Of a stretch of DNA of 64,000 nucleotides, positions 37,021 to 46,096 are shown one piece after another. How positions within the stretch are numbered: the first letter of the stretch is position 1; every line of letters starts with the position of its first letter. Under the pieces are notes generated by a model. The model was not told the DNA's origin. It made no database searches and was given only the letters and a program-made list of their open reading frames with translations. This DNA comes from Clostridium sp. C2-6-12 (GTDB lineage Bacteria > Bacillota > Clostridia > Clostridiales > Clostridiaceae): the NCBI RefSeq assembly GCF_009928485.1, contig NZ_JAABNP010000005.1, positions 169,897 to 233,896 of the forward strand. Reading direction: 5' to 3'. Position numbers and translations under genes: made by a program.

Positions 37021-39807
37021 ATGAACAAAGAAAAAGTGGGAGTTCCATTAAAAGGTTTTGCTGAGTTTAGTAGAAAAGTTGCAGCAGAAGGCGCAGTGCT
37101 TTTAAAAAATGAAGGACAAAATCTTCCTATTAGTAAAGGTGAGGGTATTTCTATTTTTGGAAGAACTCAGATTAATTATTATAGAAGTGGTACAGGCTCA
37201 GGAGGCAGTGTAGTTGTAGAATATACAACAAATCTTTTAGATAGTCTTAGAAGTAAGAAAGATATAACGGTTAATGAGGAATTAGCTAATACATATGAAA
37301 AATGGGTTGAGGAAAATCCATTTGACAATGGAGGTGGAGGCTGGGCGGCTGAACCATGGCATCAAAAGGAAATGCCTTTAACTGACGAATTAGTAGAGGA
37401 TGCTAGAAAAAGGTCACTTAAAGCGATAGTTGTAATTGGGCGTACTGCTGGGGAGGATAAAGATAATAGTGAGGCTGAAGGAAGCTATCAATTGACTTCA
37501 GAGGAAAAGGAAATGCTTAGGTTAGTAACTAAGTATTTTGAGAATGTAACAGTTGTGTTAAATGTATCAAATATTATTGACATGAACTGGATAAATGATG
37601 AAAGTTATATAAATCCTATTAAGAGCGTAATATATGTATGGCAAGGAGGAATGGAAGGTGGTAATGGGGCTGCTGATGTTCTTGTAGGTGATGTGACACC
37701 AAGTGGAAAATTAACAGATACTATTGCATATTCTATTAATGATTACCCATCAACAATTAATTATGGTGGAGAGATAAAGAATTATTATGAGGAGGATATT
37801 TACGTAGGTTATCGTTATTTTGAAACTTTTTGCCCTGAGAAGGTTCAATTTGAGTTTGGATATGGTTTATCTTATACAGAATTTGAAATAAAACCTCAAG
37901 AAGGAAAAATTGTTACAAAAGATGGTGAAAAATATTTTGAAATAGAAGTTGAAGTAAAAAACATTGGTACAGATTATCCGGGAAAAGAAGTAGTTCAGAT
38001 TTATTATGAAGCACCACAAGGTAAATTAGGTAAACCAGCAAGAGTATTAGGTGCATTTTGTAAAACAAAATTGCTAATGCCAGGAGAAAGTGAAACTTTT
38101 ACAATAAGTTTTCCTATTAATAATATGGCATCTTATGATGATGGAGGTTATACAGGTAATCCTTCTTGTTATGTTCTAGAAGGTGGAGAATATAATTTTT
38201 ATGTTGGAAACAGCGTAAAAAGAGCTGTCAAAGTTAAAGTTGAAGGCAAAGATAGTTACTTTAATGGTGAGCTTCAAGTAGTTGAAAAGTTAGAAGAAGC
38301 ATTAGCTCCAACTGAAGATTTTAAAAGAATGAAACCAGGTATTAAGAATGAACAAGGAGTTTATGAAATAACTTATGTGGAAGTTCCTAAGCAAAAAATT
38401 TCTTTAAGAGAGCGTATTGAAAAAAATCTTCCGAAGGCAATAGATCAAACTGGAGATAAAGGGTATAAACTTAAAGATGTATATGATAAAAAAATAAGCA
38501 TGGAGACATTTATTGCTCAGCTCACAGATGAACAATTGGCTACAATTGTTAGAGGGGAAGGTATGAGCAGTCCGTGGGTTACACCTGGAACTGCCTCAGC
38601 TTTTGGAGGTGTAAGCGATGGTTTATTTAATTATGGAATTCCTATAGCTTGTACAGCTGATGGTCCATCAGGTATTCGTATGGAAACAGGACTTAAGGCT
38701 ACTCAGCTTCCAATTGGAACACTCCTTGCTGCTACTTGGGATGTGAATTTAATAGAGGAACTCTATGTAATGGAAGGTCAAGAATTATTAGGAAATAACA
38801 TAGATGCTCTTTTAGGGCCAGGAGTAAATATTAGAAGAAGCCCATTAAATGGCCGTAATTTTGAATATTTTTCAGAGGATCCATTTATAACAGGTGTTTT
38901 TGCAGCAGCGCAAGTAAAGGGGATTATGAAGGGTGGTTCAAATGGGACTCTTAAGCATTTTGCTTGCAATAATCAAGAAAAAGCCCGTTCTTTTGTTGAT
39001 GCAGTTGTTTCTGAAAGAGCAGTTAGGGAAATATATTTAAAGGGATTTGAAATGGCAGTTAAGCAAGGTGGAGCTAACTCGATAATGACAGCATATAATC
39101 CTATTAATGGTCATTGGTCAGCTTCTAATTATGATTTAAACACAACTATTCTACGTGCAGAATGGGGCTTTAAAGGTATAGTTATGACAGATTGGTGGGC
39201 AAAGATGAATGACACAATTAAAGGAGGGGCTGCAGACAGAAAGAATACAGCTGCTATGGTCCGTGCTCAAAACGATTTATATATGGTTGTTAATAACTAT
39301 GGGGCTGAAGTTAATTCTTCAAATGATAATATAATGGAGTTTTTGGAAAAGGGATTATTAACTCGAGGAGAATTGCAACGCTGTGCTATGAATATTTGTG
39401 ATTTCTTAATGCATGCTCCAGTATTCTTTGGAAATCAAGAATTTGAAGAAGTTATAGAACTGTTTGAAGCTGATAGAAATATTTCATCAGAAAAATTACA
39501 GGAGCTAGCTAAATCTTCGAAAGTTAAAGCTTCATCAGAAGATAGTACTTATATAAAAGTATCAAAAGCAGGCGTTTATAGACTTATTGCTTATGTTAAG
39601 TCACCTGGAAGTTTCATGGCTCAAACAGCATGCAACATCATATTAAATGATAAAATAGTGGCTAACATTCAAACTAACGGCACAGAGAATGAATGGGTTA
39701 GATATAAATTAGCTAAGATAGAACTTGAAGAAGGGCTGTATGATTTAAAACTTGATTTTATTAAACCAGGTTTAGAAATTGATTTGATAGAGTTTAAACA
39801 AGTTTAA
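37021..39807 (+). CDS. GH3 beta-glycosidase with permuted domain order
   Basis: 928 residues, cytoplasmic (no signal peptide). The alpha/beta sandwich normally found second comes first (AAEGAVLLKNEGQNLPI at ~25-41), then a fibronectin III-like domain (~300-405), then the TIM barrel (~490-790) with the nucleophile in VMTDWWA (D724), and finally a beta-sandwich resembling CBM6/35 (~838-928). This order is known from some rumen and clostridial beta-glucosidases. The sugar specificity cannot be read. ATG 37021 follows GGAGGT; TTG 37006 is too close to that site. Confidence 0.9.
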   Translation: MNKEKVGVPLKGFAEFSRKVAAEGAVLLKNEGQNLPISKGEGISIFGRTQINYYRSGTGSGGSVVVEYTTNLLDSLRSKKDITVNEELANTYEKWVEENPFDNGGGGWAAEPWHQKEMPLTDELVEDARKRSLKAIVVIGRTAGEDKDNSEAEGSYQLTSEEKEMLRLVTKYFENVTVVLNVSNIIDMNWINDESYINPIKSVIYVWQGGMEGGNGAADVLVGDVTPSGKLTDTIAYSINDYPSTINYGGEIKNYYEEDIYVGYRYFETFCPEKVQFEFGYGLSYTEFEIKPQEGKIVTKDGEKYFEIEVEVKNIGTDYPGKEVVQIYYEAPQGKLGKPARVLGAFCKTKLLMPGESETFTISFPINNMASYDDGGYTGNPSCYVLEGGEYNFYVGNSVKRAVKVKVEGKDSYFNGELQVVEKLEEALAPTEDFKRMKPGIKNEQGVYEITYVEVPKQKISLRERIEKNLPKAIDQTGDKGYKLKDVYDKKISMETFIAQLTDEQLATIVRGEGMSSPWVTPGTASAFGGVSDGLFNYGIPIACTADGPSGIRMETGLKATQLPIGTLLAATWDVNLIEELYVMEGQELLGNNIDALLGPGVNIRRSPLNGRNFEYFSEDPFITGVFAAAQVKGIMKGGSNGTLKHFACNNQEKARSFVDAVVSERAVREIYLKGFEMAVKQGGANSIMTAYNPINGHWSASNYDLNTTILRAEWGFKGIVMTDWWAKMNDTIKGGAADRKNTAAMVRAQNDLYMVVNNYGAEVNSSNDNIMEFLEKGLLTRGELQRCAMNICDFLMHAPVFFGNQEFEEVIELFEADRNISSEKLQELAKSSKVKASSEDSTYIKVSKAGVYRLIAYVKSPGSFMAQTACNIILNDKIVANIQTNGTENEWVRYKLAKIELEEGLYDLKLDFIKPGLEIDLIEFKQV

Positions 39808-39826
39808 ATTAGATTTCAGTATGCTG

Positions 39827-39874
39827 AAGAGGTTATCTCGGATGAGTTTAGTCATTTGAGATAGCCTCTTTTAT
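39827..39874 (+). terminator. Terminator after the GH3 gene
   Basis: AAGAGGTTATCTC (39827-39839) pairs with GAGATAGCCTCTT (39858-39870) with one G-T pair, followed by TTTTAT. Confidence 0.75.
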
Positions 39875-39934
39875 ATATTATGTGATAAAGTTTTTAATAC
39901 TTTTTTCATTATAAAATACACTCCTTTAGATATC

Positions 39935-39952
39935 CAGTGTAGCGCTACACTG
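39935..39952. promoter_or_regulatory. Perfect 18-bp palindrome CAGTGTAGCGCTACACTG
   Basis: An exact palindrome and relatively GC-rich for this AT-rich sequence. It looks like an operator for a dimeric repressor. On the minus strand it lies upstream of AAAGGAG and a 12-codon frame, MKKVLKTLSHNI (39871-39909), which ends just before the GH3 terminator. The partner protein is not evident. Confidence 0.5.
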
Positions 39953-40011
39953 ATTGATTTTGCTTATTCATATAGAGTGTTCTTTCTTAATTTTTGGAAA
40001 AAATATAAATA

Positions 40012-40070
40012 TTGACAAACATATCTTACAAATGTAAGATATAGATAAAATATATACGACAAATGTAAGA
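40012..40070 (+). promoter_or_regulatory. Promoter and BlaI-type operators of the blaI-M56 operon
   Basis: TTGACA (40012-40017), a 17-bp spacer and TAAGAT (40035-40040). TCTTACA-AA-TGTAAGA (40024-40039) overlaps the -10 and is the TACA/TGTA dyad bound by BlaI/MecI. CGACAAATGTAAGA (40057-40070) is a second, one-sided copy. Autorepression is the expected outcome. Confidence 0.75.
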
Positions 40071-40080
40071 GGTGTTTAAC

Positions 40081-40461
40081 ATGATGGATGAGTTTAAGAA
40101 AATTCCAGAAGCAGAGCTGGAGGTAATGAAGATAATATGGAATAATGAAACTCCAATTTCCACAAGCAGAATAAAAGAAATTTGTAAGGAAGAAAAGAAA
40201 AATTCTTGGACGGTTTCCACTTTACAAACTCTTTTGAACAGGCTTATTGAAAGAGGTTTTTTGAATACTGAAAAAAGAGGAAAGGAAAGAATTTATTCTC
40301 CAAAGATAATGGAGGAAGAATATCTTGAATTTGAAACTAAAATGTTTTTAAAAAAAGTTCATGGAAATTCTTTCCCAAGTCTTATAAATACTTTATATAG
40401 AAGTAAAGAAATTAATAAGAATGACATTGAAGAATTATATAAATGGTTTAAAAAGGAGTAA
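40081..40461 (+). CDS. blaI: BlaI/MecI-family repressor
   Basis: 126 residues. Winged-helix repressor: IPEAELEVMKIIWNNETPISTSRIKEI, SWTVSTLQTLLNRLIERGFLNTEKRGKERIYSP, then a dimerisation helix region. Typical length for BlaI. It precedes an M56 peptidase with 6 nt between them, the standard blaI-blaR1 arrangement. ATG 40081 behind AAGAGGTG; ATG 40084 is also possible. Confidence 0.9.
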   Translation: MMDEFKKIPEAELEVMKIIWNNETPISTSRIKEICKEEKKNSWTVSTLQTLLNRLIERGFLNTEKRGKERIYSPKIMEEEYLEFETKMFLKKVHGNSFPSLINTLYRSKEINKNDIEELYKWFKKE

Positions 40462-40467
40462 GTGTAT

Positions 40468-42174
40468 ATGGGGTGGTTAGAAAATTGTTTTTTAGGAATT
40501 TTTAGTGCCAGTTTAAGAATGTCAATTATTATTATAATTTTTCTTTTAGTAAAGAACTTTTTTATTTCAAGATATACAGCTAAATCAAGATATTATTTAT
40601 GGCTTTTAGTAATTATAGGTTTACTTATGCCTATTAACTTAAGTGATTCACATTCAATATTAAATGTTCCTATAGAACATAGAGTAATTAATACAGAGAA
40701 CATTAGTAATGATATTCAAGATGGAAATTTAAATGGAAAGGTAACTATTGAAAAGGTAACTGATAGTTCATCAAAAAATGAAAAAAACAATAAAATATCA
40801 GCTTTGGAAGTTGCGGCAGTTATTTGGATAATTGGTGCAATTATATATTTATTAATAAACATTATTAAACATTTAATTTTTATTAATTCAATAAAGAGAT
40901 GGGTATATGAAAATAATGATGAATTATTGATACAATATCTAGAAAAAACAAAAACAGAATTAAATATTAAGGCAGATATTCAATTAAAAAGTTGTAAGAT
41001 AATTCAAACACCAATGTTAATTGGATTTTTACATCCTAAAATATTAATGCCTTTAAATCCATTTTCAGAAGATGAATTTTACTTTATATTTAAGCATGAA
41101 CTGACCCATTTCAAACGAAAAGATTTATTATATAAGCTAATAATTTTATTTGCCAATGGAGTTCATTGGTTTAATCCCATTATATATCTGATGAGTAAAG
41201 AAATTGCATATGAATGTGAAGTATCTTGTGATGAAGCAATTATGGAATCAGAACCTATAAATAGAAGAAGATTATATGGTGAAATGATTTTAAATACCAT
41301 GCTGGAAAATGCTAAGAAAAAGTCTGCTTTATCAACTTCTTTCTTTGGAGGTAAGAAAGAAATGAAAAGGCGATTAAAAAGTATTATTGATACAAAAATG
41401 AAAAAGAAGGCTAGGGTAGTATTTTTTGTATTAATATTAATTGTACTAGGAGTAACTTTAATATTGAACATTAATGTGAAGAATGAATCAAGTGTTTTGG
41501 CTAAAGAAATAGTTGAAGAAAATAATACAGGTGAAAATAGCAAAGCTATATATGAAAATACGCTGCCAACTGAGATGCCTAAATCATATCCGATACAAAA
41601 AGCTATGAGTAACAAAGATGTTATTATAATAACTGATAATAAAACAGCAGATGGAGATAAAGTTCCAATTAAGGCTCATATTATTAATTTTGATTCAATT
41701 AAGATTTTTAAAGAAAAAATTGATAAGGGTGAAAGGGCTGTATTAAGATTAGTAAAATATATACAACCTAATGAAAGTCGGGAATTACATGAAAATCAGA
41801 TGCAAACCATAGAGTTTACTGGAAAAGAGTTTTATTATTCGAAATATAATCTAAAAGATAATACGGCTTATAAGACTAATAATAATCAATATGCAGATGA
41901 TATGATTTTTGAAATATATGATAAATTTAATGTAATTGAAAATGGAAAAGGTATAAATTTAACTTTTACTGAAGAAAAAAATGGTTTTACTATTAATATA
42001 GCATCGTTTAATAAAGATAATATAGAAGTAAGTGTAGAAAATAATTTAATAAATTCTGATAATGGGAAGATAGAAAGCGATTTTATCAAAACAATAGAAG
42101 ATGCTACTTCTGATGAAGGATTTGTTATACAAATGGATGATATTCCTGATTCTTCATTTATATTTCAGAAATAA
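40468..42174 (+). CDS. BlaR1-like M56 family membrane peptidase
   Basis: 568 residues. Two N-terminal helices, a third around residue 115-135, the zinc protease motif HELTH (210-214) with FKRKDLLYK, YECEVSCDEAIME, and a fourth helix (VVFFVLILIVLGVTLILNI). The remaining ~200 residues would be outside the cell. They lack the penicillin-binding SxxK/SxN domain of true BlaR1, so the inducing signal is probably not a beta-lactam. It should cleave or release the BlaI repressor encoded upstream. ATG 40468 preferred over GTG 40462. Confidence 0.85.
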   Translation: MGWLENCFLGIFSASLRMSIIIIIFLLVKNFFISRYTAKSRYYLWLLVIIGLLMPINLSDSHSILNVPIEHRVINTENISNDIQDGNLNGKVTIEKVTDSSSKNEKNNKISALEVAAVIWIIGAIIYLLINIIKHLIFINSIKRWVYENNDELLIQYLEKTKTELNIKADIQLKSCKIIQTPMLIGFLHPKILMPLNPFSEDEFYFIFKHELTHFKRKDLLYKLIILFANGVHWFNPIIYLMSKEIAYECEVSCDEAIMESEPINRRRLYGEMILNTMLENAKKKSALSTSFFGGKKEMKRRLKSIIDTKMKKKARVVFFVLILIVLGVTLILNINVKNESSVLAKEIVEENNTGENSKAIYENTLPTEMPKSYPIQKAMSNKDVIIITDNKTADGDKVPIKAHIINFDSIKIFKEKIDKGERAVLRLVKYIQPNESRELHENQMQTIEFTGKEFYYSKYNLKDNTAYKTNNNQYADDMIFEIYDKFNVIENGKGINLTFTEEKNGFTINIASFNKDNIEVSVENNLINSDNGKIESDFIKTIEDATSDEGFVIQMDDIPDSSFIFQK

Positions 42175-42264
42175 TTATATTATAGTTTTGATTTACTATA
42201 AAAAGGTATTAAAATAGTATTATTAAAGCTGTTAATAAGATAAAAATTTTCAAAGGAGACTTAT

Positions 42265-42936
42265 ATGTCAAAAATAATGATAATTGAAGATAATCAAAAT
42301 ATAAAGAAAGAGCTAATTGAGTTTCTAATGCGTTATGGTTATGAAGCTTATGCTCCAACGGATTTTGAGAATATTGTAAAAATAGCGCTAAGGGATCAGC
42401 CAGATTTGATTTTACTTGATATAAATCTTCCTTATTATGATGGTTATTATATATGCAGAGAAATTAGGAAGGAAAAGAATATACCTATAATAATTGTTAC
42501 AAGTAGAGATAGTGAAATGGATGAGATCATGAGCATGAATCTTGGTGCAGATGATTTTGTAACCAAGCCTTATAATACACAAATACTGCTTGCTAGAATA
42601 GCAGCAGTACTTAGGAGGACAGCAGGAAATAATTCGGTTTTTGAAATTGTTGAGCATAAGGGATTAAAGCTTAATATTACTAGTGGAAGTATAAATTATA
42701 ATGAAAATAAAGCTGATTTAACTAAAAATGAAATGAAAATATTGCATTGTTTAATGAAAAATAAAGAATGTATAGTGAGTAGAGAAGATTTAATGGATTA
42801 TTTATGGAATTCAGACCTTTATGTTGATGATAATACATTATCGGTGAATGTGACTAGGCTTAGAAAGAAACTTCAGGAAATAGGGTTTAAAGATGGAATA
42901 GAAACAAAGAGGGGATTGGGTTACATATTACTATGA
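42265..42936 (+). CDS. OmpR-family response regulator (BceR-like)
   Basis: 223 residues. Receiver domain with E8/D9, phosphoacceptor D52 (LLDINLP), and K in VTKPYN; C-terminal winged helix (NKADLTKNEMKILHCLMKNKECIVSREDLMDYLWNS). Overlaps the kinase gene by 4 nt (ATGA). Resembles BceR of antimicrobial-peptide sensing systems. ATG behind AAAGGAG. Confidence 0.92.
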   Translation: MSKIMIIEDNQNIKKELIEFLMRYGYEAYAPTDFENIVKIALRDQPDLILLDINLPYYDGYYICREIRKEKNIPIIIVTSRDSEMDEIMSMNLGADDFVTKPYNTQILLARIAAVLRRTAGNNSVFEIVEHKGLKLNITSGSINYNENKADLTKNEMKILHCLMKNKECIVSREDLMDYLWNSDLYVDDNTLSVNVTRLRKKLQEIGFKDGIETKRGLGYILL

Positions 42937-43946
42937 AGATAAAAGATTACTTTCTTTCAAAAGCACCCTATATAATAATGAATTTAATAGTATATTTATT
43001 GATTGTAGTTTTAATGAGCATAGCATCAATGCCTCCATTAATATTGTTTATTATTTTCCTGATTTGGTTTTTACCATTGATAATATATATGATAATGGAT
43101 TTTATATCGAAGAAAAGATTTTATGATGATATTACAGGAATAATCGATAAAATAGATAAAAAATACTTGCTTCCAGAAGTTGTGAAAAGACCTAGTTATT
43201 ATGAAGGAAAAGTTATATATGATGTATTAAGTGAATGTAATAGAAATATGCATGAGCATGTTAATTTTTATAAAAATCTTCAAAGAGAATATAGAGAATA
43301 TATTGAAACTTGGGTACATGAAATAAAAACTCCTATATCTTCATCAAGATTAATAATAGAAAATAGTGAAAGCAAAGAAAAAAATGTTTTAAGTGATGAG
43401 CTTAGAAAAATTGAAGAATATATAAATCAAGCATTATATTATTCAAGAAGCACAGATGTAAGCAATGATTATATAGTGAAAGAATTTGAAGTGAAGGAAG
43501 CGGTTAAGGAGGTAATTAGAAACAATAGGCGTGATTTTATTAATAAGAGAATTTCAGTTGAGGTTGAGGCGGTTTCAGGAAAAGTAATAACTGATTTAAA
43601 ATGGGTTAAATTTATCATTAATCAAATTATTATCAATGCAATAAAATATAGCAAAGAAAATAGTGGTAATATAAAAATATATACAACAGAAGGTAAAGAA
43701 AACATAGTATTAACTATTGAAGACAATGGAATAGGAATTTCTCAAAAAGATGTTAATAGAGTTTTTGACAAAGGATTTACAGGAACTAATGGAAGAAAAT
43801 ATGGTAAATCAACAGGAATAGGCTTATATTTATGTAAAAAGCTTTGTGAAAAATTAGGACTTGGAATATCCTTAAATTCAATAGAAGGTAAAGGCACAAA
43901 GGTCAATATAATTTTTCCCATTGGAAATTTCGTTAATTTTAAATAA
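42933..43946 (+). CDS. Intramembrane-sensing histidine kinase (BceS-like)
   Basis: 337 residues. Two N-terminal helices (~12-32 and 36-56) with almost no extracellular loop, typical of kinases that sense through a partner BceAB transporter. H129 in VHEIKTPISSSR; N box NQIIINAIKYSKEN; G boxes DNGIGIS and GKSTGIGLYLCKKL. No Bce transporter follows here; the nearest is at 53064-55842. Confidence 0.9.
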   Translation: MKIKDYFLSKAPYIIMNLIVYLLIVVLMSIASMPPLILFIIFLIWFLPLIIYMIMDFISKKRFYDDITGIIDKIDKKYLLPEVVKRPSYYEGKVIYDVLSECNRNMHEHVNFYKNLQREYREYIETWVHEIKTPISSSRLIIENSESKEKNVLSDELRKIEEYINQALYYSRSTDVSNDYIVKEFEVKEAVKEVIRNNRRDFINKRISVEVEAVSGKVITDLKWVKFIINQIIINAIKYSKENSGNIKIYTTEGKENIVLTIEDNGIGISQKDVNRVFDKGFTGTNGRKYGKSTGIGLYLCKKLCEKLGLGISLNSIEGKGTKVNIIFPIGNFVNFK

Positions 43947-44030
43947 TTTCTATTTTTATACAACTCCTAAATATTATGGGAAATCATACGATAAGAAAAG
44001 TAATGATTATTAATTGATGGAGGGGTGAAA

Positions 44031-44402
44031 ATGGATGTTGAGTTTATAAAAAAATTAAATGAAAAAAATCAAAAAGTTACAAGAAAAGCTTTAACTAAAA
44101 TAATTGCTAAAAATGAAAAGAAAAATTTTCGTACAATTTTAACTATGCAGCAAATAAAAAAAGTAGAGAAGCATTATGATGTTTTTTTGATTGCTGCTAA
44201 AATAGCACATGGGGAAAGTGTTAGTAGTGATGAATTAAAATATATACGAGAACATGCACCAGGTTTGCTTGCAGATGCAAGAAAGCAATTTGAAGAAATG
44301 ATTGGAAAACAAGCTGAAGTTACTGAAAATAAAACGGAAAAATATAGTGAAACTTCAATAAGTAAAGATATTGATTCAGAAGAGATTAATAACTTTGTTT
44401 AG
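44031..44402 (+). CDS. Unknown 123-residue protein
   Basis: A soluble, Lys-rich, mainly helical protein (MDVEFIKKLNEKNQKVTRKALTKIIAKNEKKNFRTILTMQQIKKVEKH...), with a short acidic/Thr-rich tail. No motif recognised. It follows the kinase gene by 84 nt and has a good GGAGGGG site before ATG 44031 (the GTG at 44025 overlaps it). Treat as a real but uncharacterised gene. Confidence 0.7.
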   Translation: MDVEFIKKLNEKNQKVTRKALTKIIAKNEKKNFRTILTMQQIKKVEKHYDVFLIAAKIAHGESVSSDELKYIREHAPGLLADARKQFEEMIGKQAEVTENKTEKYSETSISKDIDSEEINNFV

Positions 44403-44608
44403 TAATTAATATAAGGCAATAGTAAAATTGTATATATTAAATTAAAATATAAGGGTTTAATAAAAGAAAATGGTTGCAATTTATATTGTAAATGATATAA
44501 TTGATAGTGTAAAAGAAAAGGTTTTTAATAGATAAGTATATTTCTCCTTTTAGAGAATCATATGGATCGAAATTAATCTTTGGAAATTAAAAAAGGAGGA
44601 ATTTAATA

Positions 44609-44764
44609 ATGGAAGATAGAACTTTAGTATGTAAAGATTGTGGATCTGAATTTGTATTCACAGTTGGAGAACAAGAATTCTACAAAGAAAAAGGTTTTGA
44701 AAATGACCCAGTAAGATGTGCTGATTGTAGAAGAGCTAGAAAGCAACAAAATAACAGAAGATAG
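44609..44764 (+). CDS. Zinc-ribbon mini-protein
   Basis: 51 residues: LVCKDCGSEFVFTVGEQEFYKEKGFENDPVRCADCRRARKQQNNRR. Two CxxC pairs make one zinc ribbon of the probable zinc-ribbon family often found in clostridia, with a basic tail suggesting nucleic acid binding (inference). ATG 44609 lies behind AAAGGAGGAA, and a strong terminator follows, so it is a stand-alone, probably well expressed gene. Confidence 0.88.
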   Translation: MEDRTLVCKDCGSEFVFTVGEQEFYKEKGFENDPVRCADCRRARKQQNNRR

Positions 44765-44777
44765 TTTTAGTTATTTT

Positions 44778-44811
44778 AAGAGTTATAATGTTTCATTATA
44801 ACTCTTTTTTG
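44778..44811 (+). terminator. Terminator after zinc-ribbon gene
   Basis: AAGAGTTATAAT (44778-44789) pairs with ATTATAACTCTT (44795-44806), followed by T residues. Confidence 0.85.
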
Positions 44812-44976
44812 ATGTGGAAATTAATTTTTCTCTTCTTCATAAAATTCTATTTAATTATAATAAATTACAAATTATATATGTAGATTTAAATTATAAATAT
44901 TTTGGTGATATTTACTTTGTTATGAGAAAATTGTAAAATTATACTGAGGAATAAAAAAGAGAAGGAGAGAAGCCAT

Positions 44977-46077
44977 ATGGTTAAGACGAAGATCGGAAAA
45001 GGAATGTCAAATAATCTAGAACAAGCATTAACAGAAGCTACAAAAGATTTCATCAATCCTAAATTAATAATTTATTATACCAGTAAAGGTCGATTTGAAG
45101 AGTTTTCAAAACGATTACATAGTAAATTCCCTAATAGTATATTAATTGGTTCCTCAGCATATAAAGAAATTTGTAAAGAGGGATTAACTAATGGTGCACT
45201 ACTAGCTATGAGCTTTGAAGAGGGAATAGAGTGTTATGGAGGTGTAATTGAAGAGATTGATAAATATCCAGTAAAGTACATACAAAGACTTCAAAACAGC
45301 ATTAGTAATTTAAGGGATACTGATAATACAGTATGCTTGGAATTTTGCGTAGGGACAACTAATAGCGAAGAAAAGGTATTATCGACTATGAATTCATTAC
45401 TACATGTATACAACATATCTTTATTAGGTGGAACTTCAGCAGATGATGGACAATTTCAAACAACTTATGTTGGATTTAATGGAAAGGCATATAGTAATGC
45501 ATGCGTATATGTTTTAATTAAGAATTTAAGCGGTAAAATATCAATTTATCAAGAAAACATATTTAAAAAGACGGAACATGAATTTATAGCTACTAATGTA
45601 AATCCAAGGACAAGAACAGTTTATGAACTTGATGATAAGCCGTGTGCAGAAGTAATGGCAAAGTGTTTAAATGTTCCAGTTAATAAGCTTCAAGATAAAT
45701 TTTCAACACATCCATTAGGAAGAGTGGTTGGAGATGATTTATTCATTTCAGCAAATAAAAATGTAATAGATAATAAAGCGGTTTCACATTATAGTAGAAT
45801 ATATAAAAATTCTAAAATAGTTTTACTTGAGCCAGATGATTATAGAAAAGTATTAAAGTCTACTATTTCTAAAATTAAAAAGGATTTTAATCATATATCA
45901 TGTGCTCTTGTTATACATTGTGTTGCAAGAACTATGTTTTTTGAACAAGAAGGCTTTGCAGATACTTTTGCTAAAGAAATGGGGCAAATAGGTCCATATA
46001 TAGGTTTTGCCTGTCATGGAGAACAAATGAATGAGCATCATTTTAATCAAACTATGGTAGTTGGTGTTTTTGAATAA
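44977..46077 (+). CDS. FIST domain sensor protein
   Basis: 366 residues with FIST N (~20-200: IYYTSKGRFEEFSKRL, ILIGSSAYKEICKEG, LLGGTSADDGQF) and FIST C (~215-360: YELDDKPCAEVMAKCL, HCVARTMFF, GPYIGFACHGEQMNEHHFNQTMVVGVF). FIST proteins are cytosolic small-ligand sensors, amino acids being suggested. The next gene, 19 nt away, is a soluble chemoreceptor, so the pair probably forms one signalling unit. ATG behind GAAGGAGAG. Confidence 0.9.
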   Translation: MVKTKIGKGMSNNLEQALTEATKDFINPKLIIYYTSKGRFEEFSKRLHSKFPNSILIGSSAYKEICKEGLTNGALLAMSFEEGIECYGGVIEEIDKYPVKYIQRLQNSISNLRDTDNTVCLEFCVGTTNSEEKVLSTMNSLLHVYNISLLGGTSADDGQFQTTYVGFNGKAYSNACVYVLIKNLSGKISIYQENIFKKTEHEFIATNVNPRTRTVYELDDKPCAEVMAKCLNVPVNKLQDKFSTHPLGRVVGDDLFISANKNVIDNKAVSHYSRIYKNSKIVLLEPDDYRKVLKSTISKIKKDFNHISCALVIHCVARTMFFEQEGFADTFAKEMGQIGPYIGFACHGEQMNEHHFNQTMVVGVFE

Positions 46078-46096
46078 ATAATAAGAGGGGTATGTT

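Noticed and set aside
41163..41615. 150-codon minus-strand open frame inside the M56 gene
   Set aside because: Shadow of the coding strand, no independent signals.
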